A stretch of 45,797 nt of DNA, taken from contig JAITEE010000051.1 in NCBI GenBank assembly GCA_031282205.1, positions 1 through 45,797 of the forward strand, read 5' to 3'. The translations under genes and the position numbers were made by a program. Position 1 is the stretch's first letter. Each line of letters opens with the position of its first letter. Source of the stretch: Candidatus Methanovirga aequatorialis (lineage in GTDB: Archaea; Methanobacteriota; Methanobacteria; Methanobacteriales; Methanobacteriaceae). This document shows, piece by piece, positions 33,796 to 43,004 of this stretch. The notes beneath the pieces are model-generated. The model had not been told where the DNA came from and did no database searches. It saw only the letters and a list, made by a program, of their open reading frames with translations.

Positions 33796-34385
33796 TCAAG
33801 AAGAGTTTGGACATGTTCACTTCCAAGATTAAGTTAATGCAAGAAAGTTTAGTTAGTGAGGATTTTGAGCGTTTGTATGAGTACATCCTTAAGGCTGAAC
33901 ATATTCATTTGTATGGTTCTGGCAGGTCTTTGAATATTATAAAGTGTTTTGGGATGCGTTTAATGCATTTAGGTTTTCCTGTTATTATCGTTGGTTCCAC
34001 TACGAGTCCTCATGGTAAAAAAAGTGATGTGTTGATCTGTATGTCTGGGTCTGGTAATACTGTTAATGTTATCACCGCCATGAGGATTGCTAAGGAGAAC
34101 AATATTCCCGTTGTTTTGTTCACACATAACAAGAGTAGTGAAGGTGCCAAGCTGGCTGATTTACTTATTAATATTAATACTGGCGTTGGAAACTGGGAAG
34201 CTGCTATTAACGATCCATTGGAGGTTAGCTTTGGTGGAGATTATAGTGACTCCTGTGTTGCTCCTATGGGTACCGTTTTTGAGATTCTTATGCTTTGTTT
34301 GCTTGATTCCATTATTAACAAGTTGATGATGATGTTGTGTAAGGATTGTAGTGACTTGGAAGATTTGCATAGTCTGTTTGGGTAA
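33777..34385 (+). CDS. SIS-domain sugar isomerase, 6-phospho-3-hexuloisomerase-like
   Basis: The 202-residue product has the SIS fold: IHLYGSGRSLNIIKCFGMRL, GFPVIIVGSTTSPHGKKSDV, CMSGSGNTVNVITA and C-terminal APMGTVFEILMLCLLDSII. These match HxlB-type isomerases, which interconvert hexulose- and fructose-6-phosphate and in methanogens serve pentose supply. Codon use (many TTG, GTT, GGT, AGT) is less A-rich than the surroundings, suggesting a different history. Start: GTG 33777 overlaps the preceding frame; TTG at 33786 or 33807, or ATG at 33813, are alternatives. Confidence 0.8.
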   Translation: MYFLEIIKKSLDMFTSKIKLMQESLVSEDFERLYEYILKAEHIHLYGSGRSLNIIKCFGMRLMHLGFPVIIVGSTTSPHGKKSDVLICMSGSGNTVNVITAMRIAKENNIPVVLFTHNKSSEGAKLADLLININTGVGNWEAAINDPLEVSFGGDYSDSCVAPMGTVFEILMLCLLDSIINKLMMMLCKDCSDLEDLHSLFG

Positions 34386-34388
34386 TTA

Positions 34389-34507
34389 TAGTGATAATGG
34401 TAATGTTTATAAATTATTAATCTAATTATTTCTTATAAAAATTATCTAAATTAAATTTAAATAGATTATATTGGATATTGATATTTTATAATTGACAAAC
34501 TTTACTA
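34389..34507 (+). repeat. Dispersed intergenic element E, copy 2
   Basis: This begins TAGTGATAATGGTAATGTTTAT directly after the SIS gene stop and ends TATAATTGACAAACTTTAC. It aligns over about 120 bp with 25141-25260 in the same orientation. The remaining 34508-34770 is AT-rich with no gene and should contain the promoter of the thiolation gene. Confidence 0.65.
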
Positions 34508-34770
34508 AAATCATTATAATTTATATGCAATAAAAAATATTTGTAGTTATTCACTTGATTTTAAAATATTATTCTTAGTTAATTTTTATTTAAATCTTAT
34601 TAATTATTAAAATAACTATTAAGATACTTTTATTTTTAAAAATATTAATTATAATTTATTTAATTAAAAATTTGATATTTATAATAACAATTATTAGAAG
34701 TTTTATTACTTACAAACATTATTTAATACACCATAGTAAAATAATGTTGTAACCATAAAGGATATATAAT

Positions 34771-35688
34771 ATGGAAGTTTGTAGTAGATGTGGTAGTCCT
34801 AAGATTATTATAAAAAGAAAACAATCAGGTCAAAGTCTGTGTAAAAATTGTTTTATTGAAAGTATCCAGAGAAAAGTTATAAAAACCATTAAAAAAGAAA
34901 AACTCATCGATAAAGGAGACAAGGTTCTCGTCGCATTATCGGGGGGAAAGGACAGTGTCGCAGTTCTTGATATCCTACACACATTTTATGAAAAGAGGAT
35001 GATTGATCTATGTGCAGTCACAATAGACGAAGGAATATCTAACTATAGAGATGAAGGAGTTAAAATAGCCATTAACTATGCTAAAGAACTTGGAATTGAA
35101 CATGAAACAATTTCCTTTAAAGAGTCCTTTGGAACGACGTTGGATGAAGTAATGAAGAAATCCAATCGTAGGGGATCTTGTAGCTATTGTGGAGTATTTA
35201 GAAGATGGATTATAAATAAATCAGCTAAAAAATTATGTGCCGATAAAATAGCTACAGGACATAACTTAGATGATGAAACACAAGCTATTTTAATGAATTA
35301 TTTGGAGGGAAACATTCGTAATCTTTCTAAAATAGGACCTAAAATAGAGTCCAAAGTCTTCACACCAAAAATTAAACCTCTTCGTGAAGTCCCAGAATAT
35401 GAAGTTGGTCTGTATGGAGTGGCAAAGGATCTAAATATTCACAGGGCAGCTTGCCCATACTCCGACACATCGTTTAGAATGGAGGTATCACGGATCATGA
35501 AAAGGTTAAGTGAAACCCACCCAACGATCATGTACTCAACTCTTAGAGGTTTTGACAAAATCAAAATAGCCATTAAAAACCAACACAACAATACAAACAA
35601 TTTTAGCAGATGTGAAATCTGTGATGAACCATCATCAGGCTCACTATGCCAAGCCTGCACTTTTTTAGAAGAACTACAAAACAAATGA
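34771..35688 (+). CDS. tRNA 2-thiouridine synthetase, TtuA/Ncs6 family
   Basis: This PP-loop ATP pyrophosphatase adenylates and thiolates a tRNA uridine. In order across 305 residues: an N-terminal zinc finger with CSRCG at 4-8 and CKNC at 24-27; PP-loop SGGKDSV near 57-63; the catalytic cysteine region [10 protein letters not shown] near 134 with Fe-S or zinc ligation; [14 protein letters not shown]; and a C-terminal zinc ribbon CEICDEP...CQACTF. The set is characteristic of TtuA/Ncs6/TIGR00269 enzymes. Whether it modifies wobble U34 or U54 is not decided by sequence alone. It is a single gene, convergent with the methyltransferase gene. Confidence 0.92.
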   Translation: MEVCSRCGSPKIIIKRKQSGQSLCKNCFIESIQRKVIKTIKKEKLIDKGDKVLVALSGGKDSVAVLDILHTFYEKRMIDLCAVTIDEGISNYRDEGVKIAINYAKELGIEHETISFKESFGTTLDEVMKKSNRRGSCSYCGVFRRWIINKSAKKLCADKIATGHNLDDETQAILMNYLEGNIRNLSKIGPKIESKVFTPKIKPLREVPEYEVGLYGVAKDLNIHRAACPYSDTSFRMEVSRIMKRLSETHPTIMYSTLRGFDKIKIAIKNQHNNTNNFSRCEICDEPSSGSLCQACTFLEELQNK

Positions 35689-35740
35689 TATTCAAGAAAA
35701 TTAAATCATTAGAAAATATTTTGCTTTCAAATTTCTCATT

Positions 35741-36463
35741 CTACTTTAAACATGTAAATTCCAGATTTAGTTTATTTAAATCATATAAATACATGAATTT
35801 ATCTCTTTCAATATTATTCCACTCATTCCTGTGTTCATGTATTTTTTCCATTGGTTGAGGTAAAAAAAATGGTTTTTTTCTTAAATTCAATGGACGATAA
35901 TATCCTGTGTGTATATCCCAATTTTTAAGAGTCAGAGGGTAACATGTAACCAATAAATATTTAGAATTAGATTTTTTAAAATTCAACAAAACCTTATAAA
36001 CATCTTCATAAGATAAATGTTGTAATAAATCCTTACAAAGAATCAAATCCACTTTAGGCAAGACATCTTTTGTAGCGTCTATAATCTCAAATTTAACATG
36101 ATTACTATCCTTGTATTTGCAATTGTTGTCTTCTATTATTTTTTCTACAATATCTCCACCAGTATAATTAACATCAAGCATATTTACTTTAGCCATAAAA
36201 TTAAAATCACCACAAGGAACATCTAACATTGTTTTAATATTATATTTAGAAAAAATTTGCGGTAACCTACTCCTTAAAACCCTGGTGTTATTTAATTCAC
36301 TTCCTAAACCTGAAAAAGATTCTTCAGAACCCCAATAATTCGTCTTGTATATTGCCTTAAAAATGCTGTGAGAATTGAAATTATTAGGATTTGAAAATTT
36401 CCGATAAGGGACAATCGAAATAATATAAAACCCCAATCGTAATAGACTTTCTATTGTATTCAT
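35741..36463 (-). CDS. Class I SAM-dependent methyltransferase-like protein
   Basis: The product is about 240 residues. SAM-binding motif I is MLDVPCGDFNFMAKV near residue 95; motif II/III YTGGDIVEKIIEDN; then VDLILCKDLLQHLSYEDVYKVL and YLLVTCYPL. The family resembles glycan- or lipid-associated methyltransferases with the tail HTGYYRPLNLRKKPFFLPQP, but the substrate is not clear. I chose ATG 36461-36463 (MNTIESLLRLGFYI). The frame could extend to 36520, but that stretch crosses a C7 tract. The N-terminus is hydrophobic and may be membrane-associated. Confidence 0.8.
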   Translation of the reverse strand: MNTIESLLRLGFYIISIVPYRKFSNPNNFNSHSIFKAIYKTNYWGSEESFSGLGSELNNTRVLRSRLPQIFSKYNIKTMLDVPCGDFNFMAKVNMLDVNYTGGDIVEKIIEDNNCKYKDSNHVKFEIIDATKDVLPKVDLILCKDLLQHLSYEDVYKVLLNFKKSNSKYLLVTCYPLTLKNWDIHTGYYRPLNLRKKPFFLPQPMEKIHEHRNEWNNIERDKFMYLYDLNKLNLEFTCLK

Positions 36464-36936
36464 AAATCGATCTCTGAAAAAGTAGATTGTATAACCCCCC
36501 CTGAAAAATATACTTGTCATTCGAGGTATATAAACTTTATGGTACTGAAAGAATCATGATCAAATTGATCCAAAAGGTGAATCAAAATTGAGTAAAAGGT
36601 ATTTAAACCTAGAAATATTAATAAAAATCATTAGTCTAATGTAAACAACCTACATTTTAATGAACGTGGTAGAATAAATTTTCAACAATAAAGAGTTTTT
36701 AATAAACATCGGGGTTCGTTGATTTTACTAAAAATGAGGTTAATAGAGACTCTCTCGTGTTGTTATCTATGGATAAATTAATATATAAATATATCAGTAT
36801 ATTAAGGAGCCAATATAGAAAATTATAAATAACTATAAATATAAAATTATTGTATTATATTTTATATACTCAACACAAGTTCAATGTATGGTAACATAAC
36901 AATTCAATATTAATTAATCAATAGAAGTCGTTTTGT
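36464..36936. other. Divergent promoter region with a repeat
   Basis: This region separates the methyltransferase gene from egsA. It contains a C7 tract (36495-36501), the 64-bp repeat copy at 36683-36746, and a TATA-like TTTATATACT near 36861 upstream of egsA. I see no gene. Confidence 0.4.
36683..36746 (-). repeat. Dispersed 64-bp repeat, copy 2
   Basis: This is the reverse complement of 14478-14541 with roughly 80% identity. It may mark the place of another AAA-ATPase-family gene that has been lost, or be a promoter module copied with such genes. Confidence 0.5.
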
Positions 36937-37983
36937 ATGGATTCTAAAAAAATTCAAATGCCACGAACAGTACATATTGGTTCTGGTGTAATAAATGAAA
37001 CTGGAGAGATATGTAGGGATTTAAAGATAAAAGGTGATCTTTTAATTGTTACTGGCGACGTGACCCAAAAAATAGCTGGAGCTTTAGTTAAAGAAAACCT
37101 TGAAAATTTGGATTACAACGTTTCATTGGTTAAAATAGATGATGCAACAGAAAAATCGGTTGAATACGTCGAAGATAAGGTAGAGGATGCATTATTAATC
37201 TTAGGAGTTGGTGGAGGAAAGGTTATAGATGTTTCTAAGATGGCATCCAAAAATAAAAATATAGATTTCATATCCATACCAACGTCAGCTGCTCATGATG
37301 GAATAGCTTCTCCTCTTGCCTCTATAAAACAAAAAAATCAGGAATCTTTATCATTATATGCTCAGGCCCCAATTGGGGTAGTAGCTGATACAGATATTAT
37401 TAGAAAGGCACCTTTTAAATTCTTATCTTCAGGGTGTGCTGATGTGATATCAAATTACACAGCTATTAAAGACTGGCAATTAGCTCATAGATTACGCAAT
37501 GAAAATTATAGTGAATCTGCAGCTGCGTTATCCAAAATGACGGCTAAACTTATTATAAAATCATCTGATGCAGTTAAAAAAGGGTTAGAAGAAAGTGCAA
37601 AGTTGGTTGTGAAGTCTTTATTCAGTAGTGGAATGGCCATAAGTATCGCTGGATCAAGTAGACCAGCAAGTGGTTCAGAACATAAATTTAGTCACGCCCT
37701 CGATAAAATCACAAATAAATCAGCTTTACATGGACATCAATGTGGTGTTGGAACTATTATGATGATGAATTTGCATGGAGGAGATTGGAAATTTATTAAA
37801 AACGCATTAAAAGATATTAATGCACCTACAACAGCTTATGACTTAGATATTGACCCTGATGATATTATTGATGCATTAACAATAGCTCATGAAATACGTA
37901 AAGAACGTTACACTATTTTAGGAGAAGGAGGACTTTCAAAAAGTGCTGCTAAAAACTTAGCTATTAAAACTGGGGTAATTTAA
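36937..37983 (+). CDS. egsA: sn-glycerol-1-phosphate dehydrogenase
   Basis: The enzyme reduces dihydroxyacetone phosphate to sn-glycerol-1-phosphate, setting the stereochemistry of archaeal membrane lipids. The 348-residue product has a nucleotide-binding GVGGGKVIDVSKMAS, then ISIPTSAAHDGIASPLASI, and the metal-binding histidines in SGSEHKFSHALD and ALHGHQCGVGT. All are as expected in G1PDH. It starts at ATG 36937; UPF0179 follows by 15 bases, so the two are probably co-transcribed. Confidence 0.97.
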   Translation: MDSKKIQMPRTVHIGSGVINETGEICRDLKIKGDLLIVTGDVTQKIAGALVKENLENLDYNVSLVKIDDATEKSVEYVEDKVEDALLILGVGGGKVIDVSKMASKNKNIDFISIPTSAAHDGIASPLASIKQKNQESLSLYAQAPIGVVADTDIIRKAPFKFLSSGCADVISNYTAIKDWQLAHRLRNENYSESAAALSKMTAKLIIKSSDAVKKGLEESAKLVVKSLFSSGMAISIAGSSRPASGSEHKFSHALDKITNKSALHGHQCGVGTIMMMNLHGGDWKFIKNALKDINAPTTAYDLDIDPDDIIDALTIAHEIRKERYTILGEGGLSKSAAKNLAIKTGVI

Positions 37984-37998
37984 TTAAATGGTGATCTT

Positions 37999-38436
37999 AT
38001 GATAACATTAATCGGTGAAGATTTGGCAAAAAAAGATTTGGTATTCTTATTTAACAAGGCTGCTGAAGAATGTGATGATTGTAAATTTAAGACTTCTTGT
38101 GTAGAATCCTTGGAAGAAGGAAGAAAGTATAAAATATTGGATGTGCGAGATAATCAACAACCTTGTCCAATACATGACAAAGAGAAAGTTAACGTTGTTG
38201 AGGTTGAAAAAGCAAATATAACCACGTTTATCGATGTGAAAAAGTCTTTTCAAGGTTCTACAGTTAATTATACTCCTCCTGATTGCAACATCAAATGTAT
38301 TTATCATGAATTTTGTTTTCCAGATGGATTGAAAGAGAGTGATAAATGTACAATTGAAGAGGTTATAGATGATCATATCAATGAATGTGCCAAGGGATAT
38401 TCTCTCTCTAAAGTCGTTTTAAAAATTAAAGAATGA
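37999..38436 (+). CDS. UPF0179 family protein
   Basis: The product of 145 residues is rich in cysteine, with CDDCKFKTSC, a central CPIH, CNIKCIYHEFCFPDG and the C-terminal NECAKGYSLSKVVLKI. It is a conserved archaeal family with likely metal or Fe-S binding, but no known function. GGTGATCTT precedes the ATG, a clear ribosome binding site. Co-transcription with egsA is likely. Confidence 0.9.
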   Translation: MITLIGEDLAKKDLVFLFNKAAEECDDCKFKTSCVESLEEGRKYKILDVRDNQQPCPIHDKEKVNVVEVEKANITTFIDVKKSFQGSTVNYTPPDCNIKCIYHEFCFPDGLKESDKCTIEEVIDDHINECAKGYSLSKVVLKIKE

Positions 38437-38580
38437 TATCCTAATTAAAGACACTCCATCATAATTTAATAACCTTTGCTCTATCTCTTAAATTTATTCT
38501 CGTTTTGTTTTTAAATTCTTCATCGATTATAATTTCATTGATTATAATAATATTAATTTGTCTATTTTTAATTTGATTGC

Positions 38581-38750
38581 ATGTTGGGTTTTATTTTGCT
38601 TGCTACTTTAACGAGTGGTATAACTAACGTTTATACAAGACGCGAGTTGAAAAGGAAACTGAAAAGAGTTTAAGTGATAAGTTATTGTTGCTTGAAGAGA
38701 AGTTGAATGGTATTGATGAGAAGTTGGATAAATTAGGGAAATATAAGTAA
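38581..38750 (+). pseudogene. Decayed small membrane/coiled-coil protein, copy 2
   Basis: ATG at 38581 gives MLGFILLATLTSGITNVYTR and then the frame breaks. Two extra bases near 38642 divert it to a stop; removing them restores VEKETEKSLSDKLLLLEEKL, then DKLGKYK and a stop at 38748-38750. This is the paralogue of 577-743 on the opposite strand. The product would be a roughly 55-residue protein with a hydrophobic N-terminus and coiled-coil tail. It lies just upstream of the longer coiled-coil protein. Confidence 0.6.
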
Positions 38751-38846
38751 ATTATATTTATTGGTATTATTATAAAATATTGTTATATATAAACAATGTA
38801 AACATTTGCATACTAAAAATGATTTTTTTTTTGGGAGGGTTATATA

Positions 38847-39248
38847 ATGAACTATGAGGAGTTAGTAATTGAGAAGTTAAACGATATTAAAGAGGATCAA
38901 AAAAATCTAAGAAATGATATTAAAGAGGATCAAAAAAATCTAAGAAATGATATTAAAGAGGATCAAAAAAATCTAAGAAATGATTTTAAAGAATTGAAAC
39001 ATGATTTTAAGGAATTGAAACATGATTTAACTGAAAGAATTAGTCATGTTGAGGATGATTTGATTAATATTAAGGAGAATCATTTAGATCACCTTGAAAA
39101 AGATATTATCGAAATGAATAGTAAGATAGATCTTGGGATGAATCAAATGAATACTAAGATGGATCTTAATTTTAAGTGGATGTATGGAATATCGATAGCT
39201 ATGTTCACTATGTTAGGAGCAATAATGATAAAATTATTTTTTAATTAA
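38847..39248 (+). CDS. Repeat-rich coiled-coil protein with C-terminal membrane anchor
   Basis: GGGAGGG sits 7 bases before the ATG, a strong ribosome binding site. The 133 residues contain three exact 11-residue repeats DIKEDQKNLRN (33-bp DNA units at 38883-38981), then two heptads DFKELKH. Further helix follows to a hydrophobic C-terminal segment WMYGISIAMFTMLGAIMIKLFF. This is a hendecad-then-heptad coiled coil anchored in the membrane at its C-terminus, with the bulk in the cytoplasm. I do not recognise a specific family. Confidence 0.75.
   Translation: MNYEELVIEKLNDIKEDQKNLRNDIKEDQKNLRNDIKEDQKNLRNDFKELKHDFKELKHDLTERISHVEDDLINIKENHLDHLEKDIIEMNSKIDLGMNQMNTKMDLNFKWMYGISIAMFTMLGAIMIKLFFN
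38883..38981 (+). repeat. 33-bp tandem repeat, three exact copies
   Basis: The unit starts GATATTAAAGAGGATCAAAA and is repeated exactly at 38883, 38916 and 38949. Two 21-bp near-identical units (38982-39023) follow. Exact identity indicates recent expansion inside the coding sequence. Confidence 0.95.
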
Positions 39249-39297
39249 AAAAAAATGTGTAACATCTTTATTCAAGATAAAAATAGGGAACTATTTT

Positions 39298-39507
39298 ATG
39301 ATTCACTCATTATTAGATGATTTTAAAAATTTCATGAAAATTATAAATGAGTATGATGGAGGAAATTCAATAGATTTAACAAGTTATAATTTCTTAGGAA
39401 CAGCTACATTATTGCCTTTATTCGCATATGCAAACCAAAATAATATCAACAAATTGATTTCTCAATCAAACAATCCCTTAACACTATTAAAATTTAAAAA
39501 ATATTAA
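39298..39507 (+). pseudogene. N-terminal fragment of an unidentified protein
   Basis: ATG at 39298 encodes MIHSLLDDFKNFMKIINEYD, then SIDLTSYNFLGTATLLPLFA and stops at 39507. The IDLT-FLGT strand-loop resembles an STAS-like beginning. One frame over, coding-like sequence continues as RIYLYAIERSKTINDQTTRP before another stop. I read it as the start of a larger gene that is now broken, with low confidence. Confidence 0.35.
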
Positions 39508-39779
39508 AAAAATGTACAAGGATATATCTCTACGCCATTGAAAGAAGTAAAACGATAAATGACCAAACAACACGACCGAACCTTGAAAAAAAAGTTAAAA
39601 AGTTTTGAAGAAATGGTAGGAATTTTAAAATAGGTGAAATTGAAAAATAAACAAAAAATAGTAAACCAATGATTATATACAAAATTTTAACAGTTTTAAG
39701 AAGATTAAAACAGAATAATAATTCAATTGAAAAAATGTAAATATAAAATTAGGTAATAAGTCTATTACGCATGATCATG

Positions 39780-41632
39780 TTAAGGAATACCTTCTCCTTC
39801 GTTATCGTTAATTGCAATGCCTTCACAGTAGATAGAGTCATTATTTTTTTCTTCTAATTCCAACATGATTTCTTTTTGGAGATCGACATAAGAGATCTTA
39901 CCAAGTTTTGTGAGAGGTAGTTTTTTTCTAAAAACAAATTCACGAGGAACGCTCCATTTACTTAAATATTCCTTAGATGTGGCTAATAGTTCACTCTCCA
40001 ATTCCTTTGAATATTTATAATTGTCTTTTAAGATTACATAAGCTCGGATTCGTTCGACTTGATAAGAATCAGGAACTCCAACCACACAACAATTGGCTAC
40101 TGCCTCATGTTCGATTAAAACATTTTCAATCTGTGTTGGGAAGACGGAGTACCCTGAGCTTTTTATAATCCTTTTTATTCTTTGCTTAAAATAAACAAAA
40201 CCGTCCTTGTCCATACTTCCTAGATCGCCAGTATGTACCCATGAATGACCATCTTCATGATGTTGAAGAACTAAATCTGTTTCTTCTTTTTCTTTATAGT
40301 ACTCTAACATAACCGAAGGTCCAGATATGCATATTTCACCATTTTCATTGGTTTGACAAGTTTTTTGGGTTCCAATCCTACAAATTTTATAGAGGGTATC
40401 TGGAAATGGAACACCAATACTTCCAAAACGGTATTCTGTTGTGGGAGTTAAACAACTTGCAGTCACAGTTTCGGTTAAACCATAACCTTCTCTTATAGTT
40501 ACATTAGCTCCACGCTTAGTTATAAACTCTTCAAATCGTATTTTAAGATCGTTGGGTAGAGTATCTGCACCAGAAAACACTCCTTTTAAACAAGAAAAAT
40601 CGGCACCCATCATTTTTTTGTTTGTTGTTAGAGCCGTGAATAAAGTTGGAACTCCAGCGATAAATTGAGGTCTATATTTATTAAATGTTTTTGCAAAATC
40701 TTCTGCAGTAAACTTTGGAACAATGATTATATTCCCTCCAAATGATAATATAGTATGCATTGACACTCCAAGACCAAAACCATGGAAAAATGGCATGATA
40801 CACATCATTTTATCGTTGATTTGGATGTTGGCTTGGGAACCAGTTTGTAGAGCAAGTGCATTGAAATTTAAATTGGAGAGAAGAACTCCCTTTTGTTTGC
40901 CTGTGGTTCCACCTGTGTACAGTATAACTGCAGGACTATCATTTTGAATTTTTGGAAAATTTGTGAAGGTTCCATTTTCACCTACCTTTAATAGATCTTT
41001 CCACTTAATTATAATATCTCTTTCTGGTACCTTTGGTATTTTTCTTCCATTTAAAAACCAGTATCCAGTACGTTTTAATGTTTTGAGATAATCTTGAATT
41101 TTACATATTACTATCTTTTCTAATTTTACACTATTTTTTATCTTTTCAAAGTTCTGAAATGCAAAATCGGTTGTAAAAGCGAATTTACTATCAGTCAGGT
41201 TTAAAAAATACTCTATTTCTTTTGGAGCAGATAAAGGGTGTATCATATTAGAAATGGCTCCAATTTTATTGATGGCATAAAAAACAATAGGAGTGTGAGG
41301 AATATTTGGTAGACAAACGGTTACTTTATCTCCTTCCTTAATTCCGATCTTAATTAAAGCCTGAATACAACAGTTAATAATTCTTTATAAGTTAACTGTA
41401 GACCCATGAATTCTAATGCAACAGTATCAGGAATTTTCTTTTCTATAAATTCTATCATTTGATACATGCTTTTATCAGGATATTTTATATTAGGAAAAAT
41501 ATTTTCTGAATAGTATCTTAACCAGGGTCTATCATAGTCTAAATTATCTTCAGCAGATTTCAATATAAATTTATTCAAGCTTTTCATACAATCTCCAATA
41601 CATCGAATGTGGTTTTCAATAATCAACATCAA
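39780..41632 (-). pseudogene. Long-chain acyl-CoA ligase (AMP-forming), single frameshift
   Basis: The first part (41632-41354) encodes the N-terminus (FPNIKYPDKSMYQMIEFIEK, VALEFMGLQLTYKEL), then stops. One base is missing near 41365: beyond it another frame begins QALIKIGIKEGDKVTVCLPN and continues to 39780 as MIHPLSAPKEIEYFL, ILYTGGTTGKQKGVLLSN (AMP motif), YGLTETVTASC, VHTGDLGSMDKDGFVYF and RIKRIIKSSG. With one base restored, the product would be 617 residues with all core motifs. Either this is a young pseudogene or a sequencing error. It lies downstream of the acyltransferase gene on the same strand. Confidence 0.85.
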
Positions 41633-41792
41633 CCTTAATTTAATTGGCTTATATTTTAATTTAATTATTATTAGTAGTTTATTTTTATTTATAAATTGTT
41701 TTTAAATCTTAAACAGTTAAAATATATGATCATTAAAATTTGATAAATAGAGTACGCTACATCTTCTTAAAATCAAATTTCATTTATTATAA

Positions 41793-42770
41793 TTAAACAT
41801 CCATCGGAACTTCTTTTAATCTTTTATTAAGCTGTTCAGGATCGTTTAAAATCTCTTGAAGAACTTTTAAACTATTTATTAAATAAAATCCATCGGTCAC
41901 TCTTTCATCCATAGTGACTGAAATCTCAACTTCATATTTTTTAGATGCGCCTACGTGATCGCTCTTAACTTTTCTAACTTTGCCTACTGTAATGAAAACA
42001 GAACAAGTTCCTCTATCATATAAATGATGAATGGGTACTGTAGCTAAATCGATACTTCCAAGATTTGAAACAAAAGCAGAACATTGCATAACATCCATTT
42101 TTCTTAAAAAAACAGGGCAGTGACCAAGTACAATGAAGAAATTCATTAGAGTTACTACAAAACTAACTATAAAACTTGGAAACTTGAGGAAAGTATTCAA
42201 AAAATCTCCATGCTCATCGTCACTACCATCCTTAACCCCGTTTATAACGGGATTTAATATTTTTACTACATCATAGATATTAGAATCTCTTTCAAATTTA
42301 GATATGGTGACGGATTCTTCTCCATCATCACTAAATTGCTTTTTTACAACGTAAGCCAATTCAATGTTGTGTCTTTGATAAATTTTTTTTCCAGCGATGA
42401 ACCTGTTTAAGTGAGGTCTCATGGCTATTACTCTGGTTATGGCCGTCATGAAAAAATGATTGTAGGTATATTTTTCAGATAACTTAGAATTAAAATTTTC
42501 TTGAATATCTGCGGTGTTACAATCCGAACTGTTGTTAAAAACTTTTTCGTTTAACTCTTCATTCTTTTTATTTAAATATTCAACGATCCTGGTAGCATCA
42601 AAGGTATTTTTAAAATATATACTTGATCCATCACGTGTATTCATTAAATAAGGCATCAACTTCTGGAAAGAGGATGTGCTTCTAATTAAATATCCATCCC
42701 AACGTTCTCCTTTCTGTTTTTCACGTTTATAAGATCGTGATTCATCTTTTAAATCATTACTCTCTTTCAT
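41793..42770 (-). CDS. CAT/E2-like acyltransferase domain protein
   Basis: The 325-residue product shows the fold of the 2-oxoacid dehydrogenase E2 catalytic domain or chloramphenicol acetyltransferase: RMNRFIAGKKIYQRH-like region, SNLGSIDLATVPIHHLYDRG, VFITVGKVRKV, and the terminal active-site strand TMDERVTDGFYLIN. In E2/CAT this last motif is [DH]HxxxDG; here the catalytic His is Glu (D-E-R-V-T-D-G). There is no lipoyl domain and no E1/E3 gene. It has a hydrophobic stretch (FIVSFVVTLMNFFIVLG) near 210 that could be membrane-associated. A role with the adjacent acyl-CoA ligase in making an acylated product is a plausible inference. Confidence 0.75.
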   Translation of the reverse strand: MKESNDLKDESRSYKREKQKGERWDGYLIRSTSSFQKLMPYLMNTRDGSSIYFKNTFDATRIVEYLNKKNEELNEKVFNNSSDCNTADIQENFNSKLSEKYTYNHFFMTAITRVIAMRPHLNRFIAGKKIYQRHNIELAYVVKKQFSDDGEESVTISKFERDSNIYDVVKILNPVINGVKDGSDDEHGDFLNTFLKFPSFIVSFVVTLMNFFIVLGHCPVFLRKMDVMQCSAFVSNLGSIDLATVPIHHLYDRGTCSVFITVGKVRKVKSDHVGASKKYEVEISVTMDERVTDGFYLINSLKVLQEILNDPEQLNKRLKEVPMDV

Positions 42771-43004
42771 ATTATCAACGAATGGTTACATCAAAGTTTA
42801 ACAACAGAACACACACAATATATTAAGTTTAATTATTAATTAAAATATTATAATAGCCACTAACGACATGTACAAATCGATTAATTCATTCAGTATAAAT
42901 ATTAATTAGAACGATAGTATAAATAGTATAATAATTACAACATGTTAAATAAGATAACGTTATATTTTTTTGATTTGGATGTAATATTAACTTAAAGTGA
43001 ATTT
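42771..43004. other. Divergent promoter region
   Basis: This lies between the acyltransferase gene and moaC. TATA-like ATAGTATAAATAGTATAATA sits at about 42913-42932, about 75-90 bases before moaC. No other feature is seen. Confidence 0.4.

Noticed and set aside
35439-35684. Minus-strand 81-codon frame at the end of the thiolation gene
   Set aside because: It is antisense to the conserved C-terminal zinc ribbon of that gene and has no independent support.
38883-39023. CRISPR-like or satellite repeat
   Set aside because: The 33-bp and 21-bp units are multiples of three, in frame, and encode coiled-coil repeats.
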